64,000 bases of DNA from Rhodothermales bacterium (GTDB taxonomy: Bacteria; Bacteroidota; Rhodothermia; Rhodothermales; JAHQVL01): NCBI GenBank assembly GCA_041391505.1, contig JAWKNW010000002.1, forward strand, positions 310,001 through 374,000. Direction: 5' to 3'. Position numbers and translations under genes: made by a program. Below are positions 34,922 to 43,787 of the stretch, piece by piece. Positions within the stretch are counted from its first letter, which is position 1; the number at the start of each line of letters is the position of its first letter. The notes under the pieces were generated by a model, which saw only the letters and a program-made list of their open reading frames with translations, searched no databases and was not told the DNA's origin.

Positions 34922-35132
34922 GTGATCGAAGACCCAATATGGGTCCAGCTGCCCCTGGCGAATGTGATCCATGTCGATCAAATCAGGCAACACGGCGGTT
35001 CGTACGGCATTCGGGATCAGGGTTTGCTGGAGTCCGCCCTGCCCCGCCCGCTCAGCACGGAAGCTCGCAAGCGGGGATTTGACGGAAGACGAACTGGCTG
35101 CCTGGCTCAGGCAGCACACTCAACCTCGGTAG
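34922..35132 (+). pseudogene. Internally deleted Doc/Fic-type toxin remnant
   Basis: From the GTG at 34922 the frame reads as the N-terminus of a death-on-curing protein: IWVQLPLANVIHVDQI, then HGGSYGIRDQGLLESALPRP. The Fic core (HPFxxGNKRT) is absent. From 35073, in a different frame, GDLTEDELAAWLRQHTQPR followed by TAG matches the usual Doc C-terminus. The gene has thus lost its middle (roughly 60-70 residues by family length) and is frameshifted, so it cannot be an active toxin. No antitoxin gene was recognised upstream. Confidence 0.78.
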
Positions 35133-35136
35133 CATC

Positions 35137-35874
35137 ATGCTCGCTAAACGTACGACCTTGATCGCACTCCTCTGCGCCCTGTTGCCGGCGTACGGCAGTT
35201 TGTGGGCCCAAACAACGGATCTGGAACTGTTCGAAGATTCCGTGCACGCGTTTTTTGGAAAACACGTCCGCGCCGGCCGGGTCGATTACTCGGCCATCAA
35301 GAAGCAGCCGGCTGCGCTGGACGCCCTGCTGGAGACCATCGCCTCGATGGATCGATCCGCCCTCGCACCGGACGACGACAAGGCGTTTCTGGTCAATGCG
35401 TACAATATCCTGGTCATTAAAACGGTCGTCGACCGCCTCCCCCTCGACTCCCCGCTCGACGACGCCGGCTTTTTTAATAAGGCCGCCTACCCGGTCGCCG
35501 GCGCGACCCTCACGCTGGACGATCTCGAGAAAAAGACGCTCTACGCCGCCTACCCGGACGCCCGCCTCCACTTCGCGCTCGTCTGCGCCGCCCGCGGCTG
35601 CCCGGAGCTGATCCCCGACGCCTACCGAGCAGCCACACTCGACGCCCAGCTCGACCGCCAGACGCGCCACGCCATGACCAGCCCGCAGATCGTGCAGTAC
35701 GACGCCGGCACCAAAACCGCCCGGCTCTCCGAACTCTTCACCTGGTACGCAGCGGACTTCACCCGGAATCATCCATCAGTACTCGCCTTCATCAACGCCT
35801 ACCGCGATACACCAATCCCCTCCAACGCGCAAACGGCCTCCATCCCCTACGACTGGACACTCAACGGCCAATAA
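35137..35874 (+). CDS. DUF547 domain protein, exported
   Basis: A 245-residue protein with a signal peptide ending near SLWA-Q. The DUF547 domain is visible as RVDYSAIKKQPAALDALL, FLVNAYNILVIKTV (around 88-101), FNKAAYPVAGATLTLDDLE and HFALVCAARGCPEL (near 148-161), whose Cys-x5-Cys-like pair is characteristic. DUF547 has a papain-like (transglutaminase-related) fold in some predictions, and its activity is unknown. The gene begins just after the Doc remnant and appears monocistronic. Confidence 0.9.
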   Translation: MLAKRTTLIALLCALLPAYGSLWAQTTDLELFEDSVHAFFGKHVRAGRVDYSAIKKQPAALDALLETIASMDRSALAPDDDKAFLVNAYNILVIKTVVDRLPLDSPLDDAGFFNKAAYPVAGATLTLDDLEKKTLYAAYPDARLHFALVCAARGCPELIPDAYRAATLDAQLDRQTRHAMTSPQIVQYDAGTKTARLSELFTWYAADFTRNHPSVLAFINAYRDTPIPSNAQTASIPYDWTLNGQ

Positions 35875-35971
35875 GGTCGGCGCAAGTGATGACTGGGCAG
35901 GGGAAATAGGACATTGGAAATCGAAAATCGGAAATTGCTACGTGTAAGGCGCCTCATATCCTGCATCCTGC

Positions 35972-36200
35972 ATCAGGACTGTTAACAAAAATGGCTGTGC
36001 GCACTCTATAAGCACATACCCTCCTTTTTAAGGAGGGTCGTCGACGGCATGTGCCGCTCGACGGGGAGGATCAGCCGAAATAGACCGCTGTGCCATCCAA
36101 CAAACCACCCCACCCCGACGTTCGTCGTGGTCGCCCCTCCTTGGAAAGGAGGGGATGACCTGAAAAAGGACGCCCTGCTATTTTTGTTAACACGCCTGAT
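35972..36200. mobile_element. MITE-like element with 21-bp inverted termini and three internal hairpins
   Basis: The termini ATCAGGACTGTTAACAAAAAT (shown here as ATCAGG, AC, TGTTAACAAAAAT; 35972-35992) and ATTTTTGTTAACACGCCTGAT (ATTTTTGTTAACA, CG, CCTGAT; 36180-36200) are inverted copies with two mismatches. Inside are three hairpins: CCCTCCTT/AAGGAGGG (36019-36037), CGTCGACGGCA/TGCCGCTCGACG (36039-36063) and CCCCTCCTT/AAGGAGGGG (36134-36154). There is no open frame for a transposase and no clear target duplication. It lies in the 375-bp gap between convergent genes. Nonautonomous transposon is the best reading; a structured repeat of another kind is possible. Confidence 0.6.
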
Positions 36201-36249
36201 CCCGCATCCAACATCCCCCATCCCTCAACCTGCCCCCGGCCCCCCATCC

Positions 36250-37740
36250 TCACGGCCTCGCCAGCCGGTGGCTCACGAAGGCGAACTCCTTGCTGTCCGG
36301 CGACCACGAGTTGACATTGATGGTGCCCTGGCCGCCGAAGAGTTTGGCGACGGTGCGCACGGCGCCGCCTTCGGCCGGCATCATGCGGAGCATCACGTCG
36401 TGGTAGGGCGGGTGGCCCTCGACGCCGGGCTCAAAGCTGACGAACACCATGTGCTGCCCGTCGGGCGAGATGTGGGGGAACCAGTCGTTGTATTCGTCGA
36501 ACGTGAGCTGCTCCTGGCCCGAGCCGTCCGGCCGCATCCGGTAGATCTGCATCGTGCCCGTGCGCACCGAGTTGAAATAGATCCACTGGCCGTCGGGGGA
36601 GTACTCGGGGCCGTCGTCGAGGCCCACCGCCGTCGTCAGCCGGCGCTCGCGGCCGCCGCCGATGGGCATGGCGTAGATGTCGTAATCGCCGTTTCGCTGC
36701 CCGACATACACGAGGGTCTTGCCGTCCGGCGATACGCCGTGCCAGTAGGACGGTTCGAGGGGGGTGATCTGCCGCGCCTTCCCGCCGGCGATCGGGGCCG
36801 TGTAGACGCGCGACGCGGTATGACCGGGGCCGACCCCGCTGATGATGAGCGTTTTCCCGTCGAATGTGATGCCGTGGTCGTTGTTGGCGCGGATGACCGG
36901 GTCGGTCTCGATCATTTTCGGCTCACCGCCGGCCGGCGGGATCGTGTAGAGGCCGCCGTTCATATTGAAGAGGAGATAGGAACCGTCCGGCGACCAGTTG
37001 GGGGCCTCGAAGCGCTCCATGGCGCGCCACACCACCCGGCGGTCGGTATACGCCGCCACGGGGATGATCTCGAGCGTGGATTCGACAACCGGTTCGCCCG
37101 ATGCCGCCGGCAGGTTCGTGTCGAGCCGTACGTCCGTGAAGACCGCGGTCTGCGTCGTGTCGTTGTCGTGCGCGCTGACCCCGATGCCGACATACACGGA
37201 GTCGCCGAACGCCACCTTGTACGAGCCGCCCGAGGGCTGGAGCGGATCGGCGCCGGCGGCGACGGACATGTACGCCACGTCCCCTTCCCGGGTCAGCGCC
37301 AGCCGGCGGGCCTGCCGAACGTTCGAGATGATCTCGTAGGTTATCCCGCCCTTGATTTCCCGGTGCTGGAGCGCCGATATCCCGTTGCCGTGCACCGCCG
37401 CGCTCACATACGCGGCATCGCGGTCGAGGTCCTGGCGGATCATCAGGATAGCCTTCCGATGCGGATTGCCCGTCGCCCCGAGCAGTTCGATATCCGCCGA
37501 CAACGCCAGATCCCTCGTTGGCACCCGCTTCCAGATGTAGTGGAAATCGTCCTTGTCCTCCCACATGTTGTCGCCGCCGCCGACCACGGTGTAGGCGCCG
37601 GTCGCCGCGTCATAATCGACCGAGCCGGCGTGCCGGACGACGCCGACGTCCGTCTGACCCTCGAACTGCCCCAGATCGGGACCGGCGCAGCCGGCCAGGA
37701 GGAAGAGCAGGGCAAATGCATACAAAGATGGTGCGCGCAT
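36250..37740 (-). CDS. TolB-like beta-propeller lipoprotein with N-terminal lectin-like domain
   Basis: A 496-residue lipoprotein (lipobox LLAGC near residue 18). Residues ~25-210 look like a DUF1349/concanavalin-type domain (MWEDKDDFHYIWKRV, then YVSAAVHGNGISALQHREIKG). Residues ~235-490 are TolB/WD40-like PD40 repeats: APNWSPDGSYLLFNMNGGLY, GVSPDGKTLVYVGQRNGDYD, EYSPDGQWIYFNSVRTG and HISPDGQHMVFVSFEPG. Such proteins are often annotated as biopolymer-transport TolB-like components, but this one is free-standing and probably binds glycan or protein at the envelope. Confidence 0.87.
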   Translation of the reverse strand: MRAPSLYAFALLFLLAGCAGPDLGQFEGQTDVGVVRHAGSVDYDAATGAYTVVGGGDNMWEDKDDFHYIWKRVPTRDLALSADIELLGATGNPHRKAILMIRQDLDRDAAYVSAAVHGNGISALQHREIKGGITYEIISNVRQARRLALTREGDVAYMSVAAGADPLQPSGGSYKVAFGDSVYVGIGVSAHDNDTTQTAVFTDVRLDTNLPAASGEPVVESTLEIIPVAAYTDRRVVWRAMERFEAPNWSPDGSYLLFNMNGGLYTIPPAGGEPKMIETDPVIRANNDHGITFDGKTLIISGVGPGHTASRVYTAPIAGGKARQITPLEPSYWHGVSPDGKTLVYVGQRNGDYDIYAMPIGGGRERRLTTAVGLDDGPEYSPDGQWIYFNSVRTGTMQIYRMRPDGSGQEQLTFDEYNDWFPHISPDGQHMVFVSFEPGVEGHPPYHDVMLRMMPAEGGAVRTVAKLFGGQGTINVNSWSPDSKEFAFVSHRLARP

Positions 37741-37821
37741 GGGGCCGAGGCGTTGGGTTGCGGGGTGATGGACGATCCAGCATAAGAAAAAGGCCCGGGG
37801 TATTCAATTATCCCAACGACA

Positions 37822-37855
37822 GAACGCCGGCCCGGGATGAACCCGGCCGGCGTTC
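37822..37855 (-). terminator. Probable hairpin terminator after the small lipoprotein gene
   Basis: The 11-bp arms GAACGCCGGCC (37822-37832) and GGCCGGCGTTC (37845-37855) flank a 12-base loop, 28 bases downstream of the stop of the minus-strand lipoprotein gene. No T run follows, so intrinsic termination would be weak. Confidence 0.45.
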
Positions 37856-37883
37856 CATGCACGTCCATCGGGAGGTGCGGAGG

Positions 37884-38243
37884 TCATTGTTTGTAGCGGA
37901 GAAACACCACGTTCATCTGCTTCTCGTCGGCGCTGATGCCGTTGCTGATGATGACGTTGGACTTCCCGAGGCCGGTCACCAGGATGGCGTCCGCCCCCTT
38001 TTCCTTTGCTTCCTCGATGAGTTTGCCCTGGATCTTGCGGTTCTTGACCCAGAACCCGCTCCCCAGGCCGTGCCCGATGAGGTCGTAGTCGCGGGCAATC
38101 GCCGCTTCGGAGTAGTAGATGTCCACGTCGGCCGTAGGTGTATACTCGTCGCCGACGTAGTTGACGCTGGCGCATCCGCCAGCCAGCACCGCAACGAGGG
38201 CGATGAGGGGCAGGATGGCGCGCCGCGTCGTGCGGGATGGCAT
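37884..38243 (-). CDS. Small lipoprotein, unrecognised
   Basis: A 119-residue lipoprotein: arginine-rich start, hydrophobic stretch LPLIALVAVLAGGC with the lipobox Cys near residue 24. A short alpha/beta domain follows, with VDIYYSEAAIARDYDLIGHG and IEEAKEKGADAILVTGLG. The latter block resembles the helix-strand of YbjQ-like (UPF0145) proteins, but I would not assign the family. An upstream in-frame ATG at 38285 would add 14 residues that do not improve the signal peptide. Probably anchored in the inner leaflet of the outer membrane. Confidence 0.75.
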   Translation of the reverse strand: MPSRTTRRAILPLIALVAVLAGGCASVNYVGDEYTPTADVDIYYSEAAIARDYDLIGHGLGSGFWVKNRKIQGKLIEEAKEKGADAILVTGLGKSNVIISNGISADEKQMNVVFLRYKQ

Positions 38244-38449
38244 GGAGGTCGCGGGGTTCGGGTAACAGGTCTGTGCACGTTGCATGATCGTCGATGGTCT
38301 GATTGCTGGAAAGATCGGGGAAGGCGTTGCGCCTCGCCCCCGACCGGGGTGCTTTTGTGACAGAACCTACGGCGGGTCGATGCCGCGCGATGCGCCCAAA
38401 GGGTGCAGGAGGGGTTGTATTCAGGGGTTGTAATTTGCAGGCCGGCGGC

Positions 38450-41152
38450 CTACAACACGCCCAGCGTGGTGGCCCTGGCGACGGCTTCGGTGCGGTGCGA
38501 CACGCCGAGTTTGCCGTAGGCGTTGGAGATGTGCCGTTTGACGGTGGCGACGCTGATGTACAGCTGCTCCGCGATGTCCGGATTGCGCTTGCCGGCGGCG
38601 ATGAGACGCAGGATCTCGATCTCGCGCGCGGTCAGCGGCTCGGGCAACGCGCCGCCTCCCCGCTCCGCCCGCGCGGCGGAACGCTGCGCCTCGCCGAGGG
38701 CCTCCAGCAGGTGCCGGCCGAACGCGCCCCCGCACCCCCTGGCCACGGCCGCCGCAAGCCACTCCCCGATCGCAGCCCCTTCATCCAGAAACAGGCGCAC
38801 CGGGCGGTCCCCTTCGGCCAGCGCGAGCGCGCGCTCGAAACGCGTCTGGGCCGACGGCGCATCGCCGGCATCCCGCGCGTGCTGCGCTTCGAGGAGCAGG
38901 GTTTCGACGAGGCTGCCCCGGCGACCGCCGCGCTCGGCTTCGCGGCGCAGACGGTCCAGCAGCACCCCCGCCGCATCGCGGGCCACCCGGTCCGGGGCGT
39001 GCCGATCCCGGGCAAGGAGCAGCCGCGCAAACGTGAGGTGTTCGTATTCGCGCATGAACGAAAGCGGCTCGCCGGCGGACAGGGCGCGTTCGTCCGCCCA
39101 CGCCCAGGCCTCCTCGAGCCGGCCCTGACGAATCAGGATGCGGGCCTTCCGGGCCGCGTAGGGGCGTGGCTGCGGCACCGGCCCCCGGATCATGGCGCGC
39201 TCCGCGTCGTCGAGCAGCGCGGCGGCAGCATCGAGCTGGCCCTCGATTTCGAGCCGGCGCGCCCGCGCGGCGGGCCATCGGTCGGGATAATCGCCCAGAG
39301 ACGCCTCGGGGCCCAGCGACTCGCTCCGCGAAAGCGCCTCGGCCGCGGCCTCGGTCTCGCCCAGCTCCAACAGGATGTCGCAGACCCCGCGATACAGGTC
39401 GGCGATCCCCCGGACGGCGCCCTGCCCTTCCTCCGCGACGCGCAGGGCCTGTCGGTAGACGTTAAGCGCCTCCTGCAGCCGTCCCTGGGCGAAACGGATG
39501 TCAGCCATCAGCCCGGCCCCGGAGAGATGGAAGGTCGAGTCGCCGCTCTTTCGGGCGAGCTCGAACCCGCCGGCGATGACGCGATAGGCCTCGTCGAGGT
39601 CGCCGGCACACCAGGCGGTCAGCCCGAGAATGACCGTCGAGCCGCCGCGCCAGATACGGTCGTCTTCCGGCAGCAGCGTGAGGGCGCGGCGGGCCTCGCG
39701 AACGGTGCCTTCGACGTCGCCCGAGGCCTGGGCATCGATCGCCCGGGCCGTCGCGATCCGCCCGGGCAAGGCCGCCGCCTGCGCGTTCGCCGGCGGCGCC
39801 TCGGTGGCGATGGCGCGCCCGGCGCGTTCGAAGCAGGGTCTCGCCGCCTCCAGATCGCCCCGCTCGAGCAGCGCCCATCCGCGCCAGAAATCGAGGACCG
39901 GCCAGCGGTCGTACGTCGGCTCGGGGAGCGCCTCGAGCCACCCGTACAGGGTCGCCGACTGGCCCCGGGCATACAAGGGATCGGCCGCCCGCTCGATGAG
40001 CCCGGCCGCCCGGTCGGTCTCGCCGCCGGCCAGGGCATGGTGGATCGCTTCGGCCGGAAGTCCGTTCGCCTCGTACCACCCGCTCGCGCGGCGGTGCAGC
40101 AGCGGCGTTTCGCCGGCGCCGGATTGCTCGCGCAGGGTCCGGAGCGCATCCGCGAACAGATGGTGATACCGGTACCACCGGCGCGTCTCGTCCAGCGGCA
40201 CGATGAACAGATGCTCCCGCTCCAGCGCCTGCAGGACGCGCGACCCGTTCGTCGCCCCGGTGACGGCGTCGCACAGCGGCCCGTTCATCTGATCCAGGAT
40301 GCACGTCTGCAAGAGAAAGCGCCGCGCATCCTCGGACTGGTGCCGAAGCACCTCATCCACCAGAAAATCGGTGATGTGCCGATGGTCGCCGGCGAACGTG
40401 CGCACGAAGTTCTCGGCATCCTCACGTCCTTGCAGGGATAACGCCGCCAGCTGGAGGCCGGCGATCCATCCTTCCGTACGCTGCTCCAACGCGGCGATCT
40501 GATCCTCGGTCAGCCGAAGCCCCATGGCATCGCGCAGATAATCCGCCGCCTCCGCGGGCGTGAACTGCAGGTCGCCGGCGCGCAGCTCGGTCAGCTCGCC
40601 CCGGGCGCGGAGCAGGGACGTTGGGAACGGCATCTCGGCGCGACTGGCCAGCACAAGGCGCAGATTCGCGGGCTGATGCGCAATGACGAACGCCAGCGCG
40701 TCGTGGATGGCCGGATTGTCGATGCGATGCACGTCGTCCAGCACCAGCACCACATCGCGCCCGAAGGCGGCCACTTCGTTCAGGAGGGTCGTCAGGATCG
40801 CGTTGATGGGCCGGGACTGCGTGGCGTCGAACAACGACGCCAGACCGAGGCCCACCTGAGGTGCCCGGGTGCGGAGGGCGGCGATGACGTAGGACCAGAA
40901 CAGCGTCGGGTCGTTGTCGCCCGGGTGCAGCGAGAGCCATGCCGCCGGCGTGCCAGCGAGCCATTCGGCGAGGAGGGAGGTTTTGCCAAAGCCGGCCGGC
41001 GCGGCAAGCACCGTCACCTTGCGGCCTGCGCCGCGCGTCAACGCCTCCACGAGCCGGGGGCGGGAGATCATCCCGTCGCGCCAGCGAGGAGGATTGAGCC
41101 GGGTCTCCAGCAGCGGATGGTGAACGGCCTTCGGGCTCGATGAATCAATCAA
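38450..41152 (-). CDS. MalT-like LuxR-family ATP-dependent transcriptional regulator
   Basis: A 900-residue LAL/MalT-type regulator. N-terminal NTPase: Walker A APAGFGKTS (51-59) and a Walker B-like VLVLDDVHRID near residues 135-145. A long helical TPR-like sensor region (about 350-820) follows, then a LuxR helix-turn-helix at the end (LTAREIEILRLIAAGKRNPD, then ISVATVKRHISNAYGKLGV). These proteins are activated by binding ATP and an inducer; the inducer here is unknown. The cytochrome c gene lies 142 bp upstream on the same strand. The target genes are not evident. Confidence 0.92.
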   Translation of the reverse strand: MIDSSSPKAVHHPLLETRLNPPRWRDGMISRPRLVEALTRGAGRKVTVLAAPAGFGKTSLLAEWLAGTPAAWLSLHPGDNDPTLFWSYVIAALRTRAPQVGLGLASLFDATQSRPINAILTTLLNEVAAFGRDVVLVLDDVHRIDNPAIHDALAFVIAHQPANLRLVLASRAEMPFPTSLLRARGELTELRAGDLQFTPAEAADYLRDAMGLRLTEDQIAALEQRTEGWIAGLQLAALSLQGREDAENFVRTFAGDHRHITDFLVDEVLRHQSEDARRFLLQTCILDQMNGPLCDAVTGATNGSRVLQALEREHLFIVPLDETRRWYRYHHLFADALRTLREQSGAGETPLLHRRASGWYEANGLPAEAIHHALAGGETDRAAGLIERAADPLYARGQSATLYGWLEALPEPTYDRWPVLDFWRGWALLERGDLEAARPCFERAGRAIATEAPPANAQAAALPGRIATARAIDAQASGDVEGTVREARRALTLLPEDDRIWRGGSTVILGLTAWCAGDLDEAYRVIAGGFELARKSGDSTFHLSGAGLMADIRFAQGRLQEALNVYRQALRVAEEGQGAVRGIADLYRGVCDILLELGETEAAAEALSRSESLGPEASLGDYPDRWPAARARRLEIEGQLDAAAALLDDAERAMIRGPVPQPRPYAARKARILIRQGRLEEAWAWADERALSAGEPLSFMREYEHLTFARLLLARDRHAPDRVARDAAGVLLDRLRREAERGGRRGSLVETLLLEAQHARDAGDAPSAQTRFERALALAEGDRPVRLFLDEGAAIGEWLAAAVARGCGGAFGRHLLEALGEAQRSAARAERGGGALPEPLTAREIEILRLIAAGKRNPDIAEQLYISVATVKRHISNAYGKLGVSHRTEAVARATTLGVL

Positions 41153-41294
41153 GGGACCGGTGGATGCGGGTCGTTGCGGCGTGGCGTCGGGGATGCGGTG
41201 CAGGAAACTACGGCATCTCGCGCCAGAAGGCGAACGCCGGCGTCAAACGGATCATCTTTTCATCCCCCGATGCGGCCCGTCAACGGAACCGGCT

Positions 41295-42002
41295 TCACGG
41301 CCTCGCCCTGTGGCTCACGTACCAGACGTACGCCGCCACGGCGTGCACCTCGTCGGGCGAAAGGTTCGAGCCGCCGCGCGGCGGCATCGGGATGCCCCGC
41401 GTAGCGCGCTCGATCGGCACGCCGGCTTCGATCGTGCGGACAATCTCCAGGTAGCTGCCTTTCGCGTGGAGCCACTCCCCGTCGGTCAGGTTGGGCCCGC
41501 GCGCACCGGACGCGTCGTCGCCGTGGCAGGAGACGCACTGGCCCGGGCCGTGGAAGACGCCGTTGCCGCGATCGATCATGGCGGCGCTCACGCCGGCGGG
41601 CAGCGGCTCACCCGGATGGCTGATCCGCCAGACAAACGCCGCCACAGCCTGGACGTCGACATCGTCGATGGCCCCGCCGCCGCGCGGCGGCATCGCCAGC
41701 TGGCGCGTCGACTCGGACTCCGGCACGCCGGTCAGAATCACCTGGAGGATCGACAGGTAGCTGCCTTTCGCCTGCAGCCAGTCCGCATCCGTCAGGTCGG
41801 GCCCGAGCACCCCCGTCGCCCCCTCGCCGTGGCAGTTGGCGCAGAGGCCCCTCCCCTGGAAGAGCGCGCCGCCTTGCTCGACCATGGCCATGGTGACGCC
41901 GGGCGGCAGCGCGCCGGCAACCGGCTGCGCCATCAGGCTGTGGGGACTGAACGCAAAAACCAGGGCGGCGAGATACGCCGCGGGGCGAAAAGGCACACGC
42001 AT
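41295..42002 (-). CDS. Di-haem cytochrome c (two tandem cytochrome c domains)
   Basis: A 235-residue exported protein. A signal peptide ends near SLMA-Q and is followed by two homologous class I cytochrome c domains. Haem sites are CANCH in the first and CVSCH in the second. Each domain repeats the layout LTDxxWLxAKGSYL, MPPRGG and AVAAxVWxxSH, so the protein arose by internal duplication. The Met in MPPRGG is the likely sixth haem ligand. The open frame extends much further upstream to 43619, but that part lies antisense to the sulfatase gene; the ATG at 42002 gives the signal peptide. Probably a periplasmic electron carrier. Confidence 0.9.
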   Translation of the reverse strand: MRVPFRPAAYLAALVFAFSPHSLMAQPVAGALPPGVTMAMVEQGGALFQGRGLCANCHGEGATGVLGPDLTDADWLQAKGSYLSILQVILTGVPESESTRQLAMPPRGGGAIDDVDVQAVAAFVWRISHPGEPLPAGVSAAMIDRGNGVFHGPGQCVSCHGDDASGARGPNLTDGEWLHAKGSYLEIVRTIEAGVPIERATRGIPMPPRGGSNLSPDEVHAVAAYVWYVSHRARP

Positions 42003-42248
42003 GGCATGGGGAGGATTGGGGCGACGCGCCGGCGCGCCTCCATCGAGGGCGGCCGGGCATGGCGACGTTTTGGGATCCTGCGCATGGGTGGTGAGGCGCG
42101 TTTTCGATACAGGATGTACCCGAGGCGGGCCGGATGACCAGCGCTCGCAACGGCGGACGCCCGTTCTTTTTTTGCAAAAAGGCGCGCCGAGCCGCATCTT
42201 GCCTGCTCCCAAAGAATCTTCCCGTTGTCTTCCAGCCCGACTCGCGCC

Positions 42249-43706
42249 ATGTATCGACTGGCTTCCCGCCTTGTGTTCTGCATCGCCCTCGTTTCGCTTC
42301 GATGCGCGCCGGCGCCCCCGCAGCGCCCACCTAATATCGTCTTCCTGCTGGCCGACGACCTCGGCTACGCGGAACTCGGCAGCTACGGGCAGCAGATCAT
42401 CCGAACCCCCAACCTCGATCGCATGGCCGCCGAAGGCATGCGCTTCACGCAGCACTACGCCGGCAACGCCGTCTGCGCCCCGTCCCGCTCCGTCCTGATG
42501 ACCGGGAAACACGCCGGCCACGCCTTCATCCGCGACAACGGCGACCCGAAAGGCCTGGACTCCCTCAAGGCGCGCTACGGGTGGGAATTCCCGGGGCAAT
42601 ATCCCATACCGGACGAGGAGTTCACCATCGCCGAGATGCTCAGGGCCGGCGGCTACGCCACCGCCGCCATCGGCAAATGGGGGCTCGGCCACGTGGGCAC
42701 CACGGGCGACGCCACGCGCCAGGGATTCGACCTCTTCTACGGCTACTACTGCCAGCGCCACGCCCACAACCACTACCCGAAATTCCTCTGGCGCAACGAC
42801 CGCAAGGAGATCCTCCCCGGCAACGACCGCACCCTCACCGGGGCCACGTATTCGCAGGACCGCTTCATCGAGGAAGGGCTCGCCTTCATCCGCGAAAACC
42901 GGGACCGCCCGTTTTTCCTCTACATGCCGTTCACCGTCCCCCACCTCTCCATCCAGGCGCCGGAGGAAGAGGTGGCGGCCTACGCCGGCCTCATCGAGGA
43001 AGCCCCCTACCAGCACACGGCCTACCTGCAGCACCCGGCCCCGCGCGCCGGCTATGCCGCCATGGTCACCCATCTCGACCGCGGCATCGGCGACATCATG
43101 GCCCTGCTGAAGGAACTCGGCCTGGACGAAAACACCGTCGTCTTTTTCAGTTCGGACAACGGACCGACCTACGACCGGCTCGGCGGCTCCGATTCCGACT
43201 ACTTCCATTCCGCTGGCCCGTTTCGCGGGCTGAAGGGCAGCCTCTACGAGGGGGGGATCCGCGTCCCTCTCATCGCGCGCTGGCCCGGCAAGATCGCCGC
43301 CGGATCGGTCTCCGACCACCTCTCCGCCTTCTGGGACGTGATGCCCACGCTGGCCGACCTCGCCGGCACGCACGCGCCGGCGGGGATCGACGGCATCAGC
43401 TTCGCCCCCACCCTCCTGGCCGACCCGGCCGGGCAGCCTGAGCACGACCTGCTCTACTGGGAATTCCCCGACTACGGCGGACAGCAGGTCGCCCGCATGG
43501 GACCCTGGAAGGCGGTCCGCCAGCAGATGCGAGTGAAGGACAACCCGGACCCGCTCCATATCGAACTCTACAACCTCGAGGACGACATCGGCGAAACCAC
43601 CGACGTCTCGGCCGATCATCCCGACCTCGTCGCCCGGTTCGACTCCCTGATGGCCGCCGCACGCACGCCCAGCCCGCTATTCCCGCTCGCTCCGCTCGAC
43701 CCGTGA
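42249..43706 (+). CDS. Sulfatase (arylsulfatase A-like), probable lipoprotein
   Basis: A 485-residue type I sulfatase. Metal-site Asp36-Asp37 (LLADDLGYAELG), formylglycine motif C76-APSR80, IGKWGLGH, then VVFFSSDNGPTYDRLGG and LKGSLYEGGIRVPLIARWPG. These latter blocks are typical of arylsulfatase A/N-acetylgalactosamine-6-sulfatase-like subfamilies and differ from the 30.8-kb sulfatase. The N-terminus is hydrophobic with Cys19 in a weak lipobox (VSLRC). Transcribed divergently from the cytochrome c gene. Its Cys-type active site needs an FGE or anaerobic maturase, which is not in this window. Confidence 0.92.
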   Translation: MYRLASRLVFCIALVSLRCAPAPPQRPPNIVFLLADDLGYAELGSYGQQIIRTPNLDRMAAEGMRFTQHYAGNAVCAPSRSVLMTGKHAGHAFIRDNGDPKGLDSLKARYGWEFPGQYPIPDEEFTIAEMLRAGGYATAAIGKWGLGHVGTTGDATRQGFDLFYGYYCQRHAHNHYPKFLWRNDRKEILPGNDRTLTGATYSQDRFIEEGLAFIRENRDRPFFLYMPFTVPHLSIQAPEEEVAAYAGLIEEAPYQHTAYLQHPAPRAGYAAMVTHLDRGIGDIMALLKELGLDENTVVFFSSDNGPTYDRLGGSDSDYFHSAGPFRGLKGSLYEGGIRVPLIARWPGKIAAGSVSDHLSAFWDVMPTLADLAGTHAPAGIDGISFAPTLLADPAGQPEHDLLYWEFPDYGGQQVARMGPWKAVRQQMRVKDNPDPLHIELYNLEDDIGETTDVSADHPDLVARFDSLMAAARTPSPLFPLAPLDP

Positions 43707-43787
43707 GCGCTTCATCCTGCCGGCGGTTACTCCATCCCCGATACGGGTACTAAAACCAACCGCCTCTCGCAGCCCAATCCCGGACTC

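Noticed and set aside
34898..35119. Minus-strand small frame over the Doc remnant
   Set aside because: The plus strand shows conserved Doc motifs; the minus frame shows none.
42003..43619. N-terminal extension of the di-haem cytochrome frame
   Set aside because: It is antisense to the sulfatase gene. A proper signal peptide begins at 42002.
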